39,222 nucleotides of DNA from a virus. Below, piece by piece: positions 7,978-14,645 of the stretch. How positions within the stretch are numbered: the first letter of the stretch is position 1; every line of letters begins with the position of its first letter. Both the position numbers and the translations under genes were made by a program. The notes beneath the pieces were generated by a model. It worked only from the letters and a program-made list of their open reading frames with translations. It was not told the origin of the DNA and did not search any database. The DNA is taken from IMG/VR virus record IMGVR_UViG_3300027968_000162, positions 1-39,222 of that record; one strand, given 5' to 3'.

Positions 7978-8262
7978 ATGCGCGAGATCGCTCCCGGATC
8001 GGGGCCCGGGGCAAGCCTGCTGCGGCGCAGCGGCGAAGCGCTTTATGGAGAGCGGTGGCAGGCGCCGCTCGCCCGCGATCTCGGCGTGGCGCTGCGCACG
8101 GTGCAGCGCTGGACCGCCGGGGATCATCCGATCCCGCCCGGTGTGTGGCGGGATCTCTGCGCGCTGCTGACGGCGCGCGCCGATGACATCGCCGCATTGC
8201 TGCGGGTCATTGCCGATGATCGCGGCGCCGGGCCGGGGGCGCCCCGCGCGCTACGGCCATGA
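7978..8262 (+). CDS. small HTH DNA-binding protein
   Basis: 94-residue protein with one helix-turn-helix: LARDLGVALRTVQRWTAG at about residues 31-48, then IPPGVWRDLCALL, the pattern of small plasmid and phage XRE-like regulators (GEALYGERWQ before the HTH). It is co-oriented with the coiled-coil gene 10 bp upstream and its 3' end overlaps the tape measure gene by 12 bp tail to tail. It could regulate the moron pair or phage genes; no target is visible. Start ATG at 7978. Confidence 0.7.
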   Translation: MREIAPGSGPGASLLRRSGEALYGERWQAPLARDLGVALRTVQRWTAGDHPIPPGVWRDLCALLTARADDIAALLRVIADDRGAGPGAPRALRP

Positions 8263-9165
8263 CAGCGCGCCGGCGTTCCAGGCCTCGCCGACCGCGGCGG
8301 CAAGCGCGCCGCGGTTCTGCGCAAACCAGCGGCCGATCGAGGCGCCGTCGGCGGGCCCGTGAAAGCCGAGATGGACGTGCACCTCGCCCGTGCCGCCGCC
8401 GCGGATCAGGCCCTGCAGGCCCTGCGCGATGTCGGCCGGCAGCACCATTTCGCGCGAATGCAACAGCGCCGGCATGGCGCCGGCGAAGGCCGGCAGCGCC
8501 CAGCCGCCGGCGGCCGTCGGCACGATGCCGCCCTGCGCGAACAGGCTTGTAAAGAACGAGCCGATGCCCTTGAAGATCGAGCCGAAAAAGCCGCCGCCGA
8601 GGATGCCGCCGCCGAGGCTGCCAAGGGGGCCGGTGACGGCGCTGGTGCCGGTCGCCGCCGCGGTCGCCCCGGCCGCCGCGGCGGTGGCGCCGGTGTTGGC
8701 GGCGATGATCGAAAGCAGCGAGATCTTGGTCGTCTCCCGCGGGTTGCCGAGCAGCAGATTGGCAAGGCCGCCCACAATGCCGCCCTGGCCGATCAGGCCG
8801 GTGAACAGCGGCTTGACCAGCGTGTCGCCGAGCCCCTTGACGAGGTTCGACATCATGCCGCCGACCACCGATTTCTCGAGGCCGAGCATGATTTCGCGCA
8901 GGCCGCCCGAAGTGCGGATGCCGAGCACGGCGTTGGTCAGGGCGTCCGAGAGACCGCGCGCGATCGGTGCCGAGAAGCGATGCCAGGCTGATTCGCTGCG
9001 GCGCTGCGCCCAGGCGGCGCCGATCGCCTTGCCGAGCTCGCGGAAGCCCGAAATCAGATCGTCGACCGGCGCGCGGATCGAGGCGATCTGCGCCTTCACT
9101 TGCGCGACGCCGGCGCTCAGATCGCCGACCGAGGCGCCGAAGCGGAGCTGGACGTCATCGGGCAT
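8251..9165 (-). CDS. short tail tape measure protein
   Basis: 304 residues. The N-terminus (VQLRFGASVGDLSAGVAQVK) is a tape-measure head; residues 85-150 are hydrophobic and glycine-rich; and the C-terminal stretch FAQGGIVPTAAGGWALP plus PALLHSREMVLP is the usual tape-measure end in GTA-type tails. Tape measure length sets tail length, and this is far below a typical siphophage (800 or more residues), similar in class to the RcGTA protein (about 220). A very short tail is inferred. It overlaps the upstream chaperone gene by 11 bp. Confidence 0.8.
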   Translation of the reverse strand: MPDDVQLRFGASVGDLSAGVAQVKAQIASIRAPVDDLISGFRELGKAIGAAWAQRRSESAWHRFSAPIARGLSDALTNAVLGIRTSGGLREIMLGLEKSVVGGMMSNLVKGLGDTLVKPLFTGLIGQGGIVGGLANLLLGNPRETTKISLLSIIAANTGATAAAAGATAAATGTSAVTGPLGSLGGGILGGGFFGSIFKGIGSFFTSLFAQGGIVPTAAGGWALPAFAGAMPALLHSREMVLPADIAQGLQGLIRGGGTGEVHVHLGFHGPADGASIGRWFAQNRGALAAAVGEAWNAGALSWP

Positions 9166-9460
9166 GGCGCGCCTTCAGGGTCTCGAAATCGAGGATCGGC
9201 GCCGGCAGCCCTTCATGCACGTCGCGCCGGCGGCTGAAGCCGGGCATGCCGGCCAGATCGGCGATCGTTGGCGCCGGCGGGGTCTCTACGCGACCCGCCG
9301 CCGGTCCCTGCCAGCCCCATAGCCGCGCCAGCACCTGCAGCATGTGATGCGCCGGCGGCGCCTCGCGCCAGGCCGCGAAGATCAGCTCGGCCTCGGCCAT
9401 CGTCATCGCGTCGATCACGGGGATTGGGTATCCGCAGCCGGTGGCGAGCTCGCCGTACAA
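9155..9460 (-). CDS. tail assembly chaperone, distal frame
   Basis: About 101 residues in the -1 frame relative to the upstream chaperone. Sequence YGELATGCGYPIPVIDAMTM, then AEAELIFAAW, fits the second tail chaperone of siphophages (the 'T' part). No good ATG covers the conserved start: TTG at 9460 lies 8 nt after GGGGAG, and ATG at 9406 would cut into the conserved part. It overlaps the end of the first chaperone by 46 bp, so expression is by translational coupling or a -1 frameshift. Overlaps the tape measure start by 11 bp. Confidence 0.6.
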   Translation of the reverse strand: MYGELATGCGYPIPVIDAMTMAEAELIFAAWREAPPAHHMLQVLARLWGWQGPAAGRVETPPAPTIADLAGMPGFSRRRDVHEGLPAPILDFETLKARHAR

Positions 9461-9789
9461 TCGGCACACTCCCCGCTCGATCTCGCCGCCGGCTGCGCTT
9501 CCCCCGCCGGCTTCAACCCGGAGCCGGTCAGGATCGCCTGCACGACCTCGCGGGCGTTGCCGAGATCGACCAGCTCCGCGACCTGTTGCGGCGTCACGCC
9601 GGGATAGTTGCGCGACAGCGCGGCGGCGACCAGGTCGACGATGACGTCGATCTCGACCTCGCCCATCTCGGCGCCGAAATCCTTGAGCTGCGCGATCCGC
9701 GGCAACAGCCGGCGCATCTGCCCCAGCGTCAAGGGCGGCACGATCCATTCGCGCCCGCCCATGCGCAGTGCGACGCCGTCGATCATCAT
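9415..9789 (-). CDS. tail assembly chaperone, proximal frame
   Basis: 124-residue protein between the major tail protein and tape measure, where chaperones that coat the tape measure are encoded. WIVPPLTLGQMRRLLPRIAQL, then VDLVAAALSRNYPGVTPQQV, is typical of this chaperone family. The last about 25 residues (ARSSGECADCTASSPPAADT) are low complexity and overlap the next gene in the -1 frame. The ATG at 9789 overlaps the major tail protein stop. Confidence 0.7.
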   Translation of the reverse strand: MMIDGVALRMGGREWIVPPLTLGQMRRLLPRIAQLKDFGAEMGEVEIDVIVDLVAAALSRNYPGVTPQQVAELVDLGNAREVVQAILTGSGLKPAGEAQPAARSSGECADCTASSPPAADTQSP

Positions 9790-10559
9790 TCGACCGTCGA
9801 CAGATAGCCGAGCGTGCCCGCGGCGTCGGCGAAGGCCTGGAAGTCGAACTCGAAGATGGTCCAGTCGTCGAGCCGGGTCGGCACCGTGAACTTGCTGGCG
9901 GTGCAGGCGTTGAGCCGTAGCGCCAGCGGCGCGTTTTCGGCCGAGCCGCCGATGCCGTAGGGGCTGATCGGCTGGTAGAACGTCGCCTTGAAGGTCGGCG
10001 TCGTGCCGAGCAACTGGTTGGTCAGCGTGATCTTGGAGCCGCTTGTCGTCAGATTGTAGGTGTAGGAAATCAAGAGCGCGGCGCCGGCGTCGGCGGCGCT
10101 GAACGTATACACCCCGGTCGAGAAGTTGACCGAATACTGCCCGGCCGCCGAGGGTGTCGTGACGCGGTTGAAGGCCTTGCCGGTGGCGGCGTAATAGACG
10201 CCGAGATCGTCGTTGTAGGACGCGGCGTTGGCGACGGTGACCGTGTAGGGCGTCGTCGCCGGCACGTTCTGCGCCTCGTTCTGGGCCACCGCGAACTGGC
10301 CGGTGGCGGCGCCGATCCCCCAGAATAGATCGGCGTAGAGCAGCCCCAGGATGCGCGCGAACTTGGCCTTTCCGGTTACCTTGCACTGGCCGCGCGCGAT
10401 CGCCTGCGGGAACTGGTACTGGCCGTAAAGCTCCTTGGTGGTCCAGTCGAAATCGATCTGGATATCCTGCAACACGCCGAACTGGCGCGGGCCGATGCCC
10501 GAGCCGGTCGCATCGAGGCGCTCGCCCCACAAGGCGCCGGAGCCGAACGAAAGCTGCAT
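9786..10559 (-). CDS. major tail protein
   Basis: 257-residue tail tube protein. It begins MQLSFGSGALWGERLDATG with GPRQFGVLQDIQIDFDWTTKELYG, and the C-terminal DWTIFEFDFQAFADAAGTLGYLS fits phage tail tube proteins that end before the chaperone. A central segment (SYNDDLGVYYAATGKAFNRV) looks like an added beta domain. Position after the tail terminator and before the chaperones is standard; ATG 10559 and the TGA/ATG overlap at 9786-9789 support the limits. Immediately upstream lies a small phage gene broken by a repeat element, which may affect transcription into this gene. Confidence 0.85.
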   Translation of the reverse strand: MQLSFGSGALWGERLDATGSGIGPRQFGVLQDIQIDFDWTTKELYGQYQFPQAIARGQCKVTGKAKFARILGLLYADLFWGIGAATGQFAVAQNEAQNVPATTPYTVTVANAASYNDDLGVYYAATGKAFNRVTTPSAAGQYSVNFSTGVYTFSAADAGAALLISYTYNLTTSGSKITLTNQLLGTTPTFKATFYQPISPYGIGGSAENAPLALRLNACTASKFTVPTRLDDWTIFEFDFQAFADAAGTLGYLSTVE

Positions 10560-10615
10560 GTCAGCCGCTCCTCCTCAACAGCGCTTTCAGCGCCTCCTTG
10601 GCGCCCAGCGCGTAA

Positions 10616-10769
10616 TACCAAACTCTGATCAGAACCCATAAAAACAGCCGTCATTGCGAGCGCAGCGAAGCAATCCCGCGCCGGGTGCAATATGCCGCCG
10701 AGATTGCTTCCTCGCTTCGCTCTTCGCGATGACAAGGGGAGTATAGGTTCTCATCATTGGGATCTGGTA
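10616..10769. repeat. MITE-like palindromic element, left copy
   Basis: 154 bp, ends tacc/ggta, flanked on both sides by TAA (10613-10615, 10770-10772). The interior holds inverted arms: gtcattgcgagcgcagcgaa against ttcgctcttcgcgatgac, around 'gagattgcttc'. This class of palindrome is dispersed in many proteobacterial genomes (family knowledge). It is similar to the copy at 11808 in the same orientation. Confidence 0.75.
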
Positions 10770-10790
10770 TAAGGCATCAGAAAAACATTT

Positions 10791-11804
10791 TGCGCGCCGC
10801 AGGCGCGCTATGGCGTTCTCTCATCGTTTTCCTCCTCACTGATCTCACTGCCTCCCTGTGAATTGATATAACAATGAGCCAGTGAGGACAGTGAGGATAA
10901 GGGAAGGAAGAAAAAGATGATGCGCGCCACGGGCGCGCTATGGCGTTCTCTCATCGTTTTCCTCCTCACTGATCTCACTGCCTCCCTGTGAATTGATATA
11001 ACACTGAGCCAGTGAGGACAGTGAGGATAAGGGAAGGAGGAAAAAGATGATGCGCGCCACGGGCGCGCTATGGCGTTCTCTCATCGTTTTCCTCCTCACT
11101 GATCTCACTGTCTCCCTGTGAATTGATATAACACTGAGCCAGTGAGGACAGTGAGGATAAGGGAAGGAAGAAAAAGATGATGCGCGCCACAGGCGCGCTA
11201 TGGCGTTCTCTCATCGTTTTCCTCCTCACTGATCTCACTGTCTCCCTGTGAAATAATAGAACAGGGAGCCGGTGAGGACAGTGAGGATAAGGGAAGGAGG
11301 AAAAGATGATGCGCGCCGCGGGCGCGCTATAACGTTCTCTCATCGTTTTCCTCCTCACTGATCTCACTGTCTCCCTGTGAAATAATAGAACAGGGAGCCG
11401 GTGAGGACAGTGAGGATAAGGGAAGGAGGAAAAGATGATGCGCGCCGCAGGCGCGTTATGGCGTTCTCTCATCGTTTTCCTCCTCACTGATCTCACTGCC
11501 TCCCTGTGAAATAATAGAACAGGGAGCCGGTGAGGACAGTGAGGATAAGGGAAGGAAGAAAAAGATGATGCGCGCCGCAGGCGCGCTATGGCGTTCTCTC
11601 ATCGTTTTCCTCCTCACTGATCTCACTGCCTCCCTGTGAAATATAGAACAGGGAGCCGGTGAGGACAGTGAGGATAAGGGAAGGAGGAAAAGATGATGCG
11701 CGCCGCAGGCGCGCTATGGAGTTCTCTCATCGTTTTCCTCCTCACTGGTCTCACTGTCTCCCTGTGAATTGATATAACAATGAGCCAGTGAGGACAGTGA
11801 GGAT
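10791..11804. repeat. eight tandem palindromic units of 128-130 bp
   Basis: The phrase gttctctcatcgttttcctc recurs near 10814, 10944, 11074, 11204, 11333, 11462, 11592 and 11720. Each unit holds a short GC hairpin (gcgcgccgcaggcgcgc) and a long imperfect inverted repeat: catcgttttcctcctcactg against gtgaggataagggaaggagg and aaaagatg. Two subtypes alternate in the order AAABBBBA; type B (units 4-7) adds a perfect inner stem ctccctgt/acagggag, while type A has gaattgatataac in its place. Confidence 0.9.
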
Positions 11805-11807
11805 TAA

Positions 11808-11969
11808 TGCCAACTCTCTCTGATCAGAGCCCATAGAAAGAAACAGTTGTCATTGCGAGCGCAGCGAAGCACTCTCGCGCCGGGTACGGTATGCCGCCGA
11901 GATTGCTTCGTCGCTTTGCTCCTCGCAATGACAGGGGGGAATACGGGTTCTCGTCATCGGGATCCGGTA
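11808..11969. repeat. MITE-like palindromic element, right copy
   Basis: 162 bp, starts tgcc and ends ggta, flanked by TAA at 11805-11807 and 11970-11972. Inverted arms: gtcattgcgagcgcagcgaa against ttgctcctcgcaatgac. Direct repeat of the left copy with scattered substitutions, so the two are not a very recent duplication. Confidence 0.75.
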
Positions 11970-12111
11970 TAATTCCGGCATTCGGTGCAGCGGGCCACGA
12001 CCGAGCCCGGGAAATGGTCGGCCCACCAGCGCTCGATCAGCGCCTCGAGCGGATGCGGCGACGCCTCGGCGCCGCCGGCGGGGCCGTCACATCATCGACC
12101 ATGGATGTCTC

Positions 12112-12555
12112 CTATTGCGCGACGCACAGGATCTCGACCGGCACGATCGCGATCGCCTGGTCGCCGAGCACGCCCTCGTCGGTCTCGACGCGCCCGGCGA
12201 TGTAGGCGTGCTGCACCATGTTCGGCAGGCCGAGGTTCTGGATGCCGGTTGCCGGCGCCGGCGCCAGCGCGGCCTCGAGCGCATCGAGCAGCGGGTTGAG
12301 GATCATCGCCGGCGCCGCATACGGGTCGCCCGAATGGGCGTAGATGAAGAAATCGGCGTAGAGCGTCCACACCACCGGCGCCCCGAGCGCCTTGACGACG
12401 GCGTGGCCGCCCTTCTCGCTCATGAACAGCGCCGGCTGTTCGGCCGGGGAGACGTCGGACCAGTGCCGCAGCCGCCGCGAGGCGGTCGCGAACTGCGCCG
12501 CCCCCGCCGCCAGCGCCCACAGCGCCGCATAGATCGGCTCGCGCGCGATCGTCAT
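12112..12555 (-). CDS. tail terminator / tail completion protein
   Basis: 147-residue protein in the tail terminator position, after the HK97 gp10-like connector and before the major tail protein. Sequence cues: REPIYAALWALAAGAAQF at the N-terminus; FMSEKGGHAVVKALGAPVVW; AMILNPLLDALEAALAP; and NLGLPNMVQHAYIAGRVETD, then AIAIVPVEILC as the closing strand, all usual for this family. ATG at 12555 overlaps the upstream stop (12552) by 4 bp. It joins the tail tube to the head connector. Confidence 0.75.
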   Translation of the reverse strand: MTIAREPIYAALWALAAGAAQFATASRRLRHWSDVSPAEQPALFMSEKGGHAVVKALGAPVVWTLYADFFIYAHSGDPYAAPAMILNPLLDALEAALAPAPATGIQNLGLPNMVQHAYIAGRVETDEGVLGDQAIAIVPVEILCVAQ

Positions 12556-12881
12556 TTGCGCAGGGCCTCGGCGACGGCCTCTTTCAGCCCCGCCTCGATG
12601 CGCGGCGTCATTTCGCGCAGGGCCGAGCGCAGGAACGCGCGCGCGGGCGGCGCAACCTCCGGCATTCCGGCGGGCCTGAAGCGTTGCGCGCCCTTCCGCG
12701 GCAACGCCGATGCGCGCGCCGCCTTCAGCGCGCTGCGGGGCGGGGCTTTGCCGCGCATCCGGCGCCGCGGCTCGAGCGCGAGGCGGGCGACCGCGCGCGC
12801 CAGGCCGCGCTGCAATTCCGGCCCCATCGCAGTGAGCCGGGCGATGACGGCCTCGTCGCCGACGAGGCGTGCGGTGATCAT
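12552..12881 (-). CDS. HK97 gp10-like head-tail connector
   Basis: 109-residue basic protein with the HK97 gp10/head closure pattern: VGDEAVIARLTAMGPELQRGL with ALEPRRRMRGKAPPRSALK, and a C-terminal amphipathic helix PRIEAGLKEAVAEALRK. Length and position, between the gp6-like connector and the tail terminator, are normal. Overlaps both neighbours by 4 bp, showing translational coupling. Confidence 0.75.
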   Translation of the reverse strand: MITARLVGDEAVIARLTAMGPELQRGLARAVARLALEPRRRMRGKAPPRSALKAARASALPRKGAQRFRPAGMPEVAPPARAFLRSALREMTPRIEAGLKEAVAEALRK

Positions 12882-13576
12882 GTCGCCGCCCCGGCCGGCA
12901 TGACCGCGCCGGCCGAACCCGGCGCCAGTTGCGGCATCGCGCCGGCGATCGGCGCGACCATCCGGTAGGGCTGCAGCAGCATCTTCAGGCTCGCCGGCAG
13001 GTCGCTGTGATCATAGGCGACGACTTCCTGGCCGATGCGTCGCGACAGCTCGCCGATGCGCGTGCGCGCGCGGTAGCGCAGCGCCACCCATTCAATGCAG
13101 GCCTGCGCGACATCGGCCGGCACGCTGGCATAGCCGGCGGTGTACTGGATCGTGACGCATTGCGCCTTCCGCGGCACGTAATAGCCGCGGATGACGAGTT
13201 CTGTCGCCGAGAACACATAGCCGGCCTGGCTCGGATAGGGGCTGACCGCGCCCTGCCCGGGCGGCGCCGGCGCCGGCGGCGGGATCGGCGGGATCGTCAG
13301 CCCGTCGACGACGACCAGGCCGACCGCGCTCGCCGGCGTGACGGCAAAGGCAAAGCGCGCCTCGCGCGGGCCGAACGGGCCGGAGAGGCCGTCCCTAACC
13401 TCGATCCAGTCGGCCGCCAGCAGCGGCCGCCCGAGCCAGCTTATGATCGCCTGGCTGGCGGCCGTGATCAGCCGGGCGAGCAGGGCGTCGTCGAACGAGG
13501 GCAGCGGACTGCCCGGGCCGCCCGTCGACAGCCACGCCTTGACGTCGGCGAGCGAGGTCAAATCCCCAGATGCCAT
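12878..13576 (-). CDS. gp6-like head-tail connector
   Basis: 232-residue adaptor protein. LTSLADVKAWLSTGG at the N-terminus with DDALLARLITAASQAIISWL is the signature of phage gp6/gp15-like adaptors that bind the portal ring. A Pro-rich insert (IPPIPPPAPAPPGQG) is followed by QCVTIQYTAGYASVPADVAQ and the helix ACIEWVALRYRARTRIGELS. Start ATG at 13576; the longer upstream reading runs through non-coding DNA beside the moron. First of a chain of 4-bp overlaps down to the tail terminator. Confidence 0.8.
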   Translation of the reverse strand: MASGDLTSLADVKAWLSTGGPGSPLPSFDDALLARLITAASQAIISWLGRPLLAADWIEVRDGLSGPFGPREARFAFAVTPASAVGLVVVDGLTIPPIPPPAPAPPGQGAVSPYPSQAGYVFSATELVIRGYYVPRKAQCVTIQYTAGYASVPADVAQACIEWVALRYRARTRIGELSRRIGQEVVAYDHSDLPASLKMLLQPYRMVAPIAGAMPQLAPGSAGAVMPAGAAT

Positions 13577-13726
13577 TGCGTGCCCCCGGCGGTTCGCCGC
13601 CACTTGGCAACGGGCGCCCGGCGCTTGCGCGGCCGCTCCGTTGCGCGCAAATACGGGAAGAGCCTGCAACCAAGAGACCGGTCACATGCCCCGCCATCTC
13701 GCCCCGATCGCCCGGGATGACCCGGA

Positions 13727-14194
13727 ATGACCGATCGCTTGGATCTGGCGAACGCCATCGCGGCCGCCGGCATCGAGCGCAAGGCGGCCGAGACCATCGC
13801 CAGCACGATCTTCGATGCCATCCGCGAGAACGTCGCAACAAAGGCCGATTTGCAGCAGGCCGAGTCCGCGCTCCGGACCGACATGGCCGGGATGCAGGCC
13901 GAGCTGAAGGCCGACATCGCCGCCGTCCATGCCGGGTTGAAGGCCGACATCGCCGCCCTTCGCGCCGAGCTGAAGGCCGACATCGCCGCCGTCCATACCG
14001 AACTGAAGGCCGATATTGCCGCCGTCCGCGCCGAGCTGAAGGCCGATGTTGCCGCCGTCCATACCGAGCTGCGCGAGACCGAACAGCGTCTCGAAGCCCA
14101 GATCAACCGGGTGGTGATCCGCCTCGGGGGCCTCGCCGTCGTGCTCTGGGGGCTGCTCGTCGCGGCGCTGCATCTCTGGCCGCCCCACGGCTGA
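13727..14194 (+). CDS. DUF1640-like coiled-coil membrane protein, copy 5 (longest)
   Basis: 155 residues on the plus strand, between the gp6-like connector and the capsid-linked gene. The head (AAAGIERKAAETIASTIFDAI) closely matches the 5-kb copies, then ENVATKADLQQAES. Residues 58-115 are five near-identical 11-residue repeats of the type ELKADIAAVHT, encoded by 33-bp DNA repeats; an 11-residue period is a hendecad coiled coil. Residues 131-150 (LGGLAVVLWGLLVAALHLW) are a membrane helix; the tail is PPHG. Function unknown. No clear promoter in the 150 bp upstream, which otherwise holds nothing I recognise. Confidence 0.8.
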   Translation: MTDRLDLANAIAAAGIERKAAETIASTIFDAIRENVATKADLQQAESALRTDMAGMQAELKADIAAVHAGLKADIAALRAELKADIAAVHTELKADIAAVRAELKADVAAVHTELRETEQRLEAQINRVVIRLGGLAVVLWGLLVAALHLWPPHG

Positions 14195-14258
14195 CCTGAA
14201 AACAGCCAAGGCCCGGCGCCGGGCGATGTTGGGGGCTTGCCCCGGGTTCGCGCGGGTC

Positions 14259-14636
14259 TCACGCCCTTCGCTTTCGCTGCGATCCTTCCTCTTCCGTGAC
14301 GACAAACCCGTGCGCGAGTAGTTCGGCCACGGCCGCGGCCGGCACGCGCACGACACCGGCGGCGTCGGGGCGGTAGCTGCGCCCGCCGACCGAACAGCCC
14401 GCCCCGTCGGGATGGCGCAGCGCGACCAGCGCCGCGGCGGTTTCGGCCGCGCCCCGGTCGGGCGGCGCGGGGTCTTTCTTCACGGCAAACCCTCCGACAT
14501 GCATTAGGTGGACCGCGACCGCCGCCGGCACGTCGACCAGCCAGCGCCCGCTCCCGTCGGGATAGGGATCGTAGCCGATCGTGCCGTGCGCGATCGGATA
14601 GCCGAGCACGCCAGGCGGCACGATCAGCGTGATCAT
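14259..14636 (-). CDS. small capsid-linked hypothetical protein with two VPxxxA repeats
   Basis: 125-residue protein directly after the major capsid gene. It has two copies of a short motif: GRWLVDVPAAVAVHLMHVGGFAV at residues 30-52 and GVVRVPAAAVAELLAHGFVV at about 93-112. Proteins with such 'VP...A..LL..GF' repeats commonly follow the capsid gene in alphaproteobacterial phages, but I know of no demonstrated role; a decoration or head-completion function is a guess. It runs convergent to the plus-strand moron with a 64-bp gap containing gcccggcgccgggc. Confidence 0.6.
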   Translation of the reverse strand: MITLIVPPGVLGYPIAHGTIGYDPYPDGSGRWLVDVPAAVAVHLMHVGGFAVKKDPAPPDRGAAETAAALVALRHPDGAGCSVGGRSYRPDAAGVVRVPAAAVAELLAHGFVVTEEEGSQRKRRA

Positions 14637-14645
14637 CGCCCGGCC

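Larger units (their letters stand above)
10616..11969. mobile_element. composite MITE-like insertion, 3-bp target duplication
   Basis: The element begins 'tacc' and ends 'ggta' (4-bp terminal inverted repeats) and is flanked by TAA at 10613-10615 and 11970-11972. It contains two directly repeated MITE-like ends (10616-10769 and 11808-11969) around eight tandem palindromic units. No transposase or credible protein is encoded; a 142-residue open frame at 11068-11496 is only a translation of the repeats. It would need a transposase in trans. It interrupts a small phage gene inside the late operon. Confidence 0.75.
10561..12102 (-). pseudogene. small phage tail gene split by a 1354-bp insertion
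   Basis: A gene of about 61 codons lies between the tail terminator and the major tail protein. The 5' part starts at ATG 12102 behind AGGAGA and reads MVDDVTAPPAAP, then, after an apparent 1-nt loss, HPLEALIERWWADHFPGS and ARCTECRN up to 11973. The 3' part (10615-10561) reads YALGAKEALKALLRRSG then TGA. Removing 10616-11969 plus one copy of the flanking TAA joins CGG AAT TAC GCG in a single frame. The total of 185 nt is one short of 62 codons, consistent with the separate 1-nt deletion near codon 13. Function unknown; small proteins of this kind sit at this place in related tail operons (inference). Confidence 0.65.

Noticed and set aside
11068-11496. 142-residue open frame on the minus strand with repeats of RIIFSSFPYPHCPHRLPVLL
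   Set aside because: It only translates the tandem palindromic units and has no independent coding signal.
10791-11804. CRISPR array
   Set aside because: The whole about 130-bp unit is repeated; there are no unique spacers and no cas genes.
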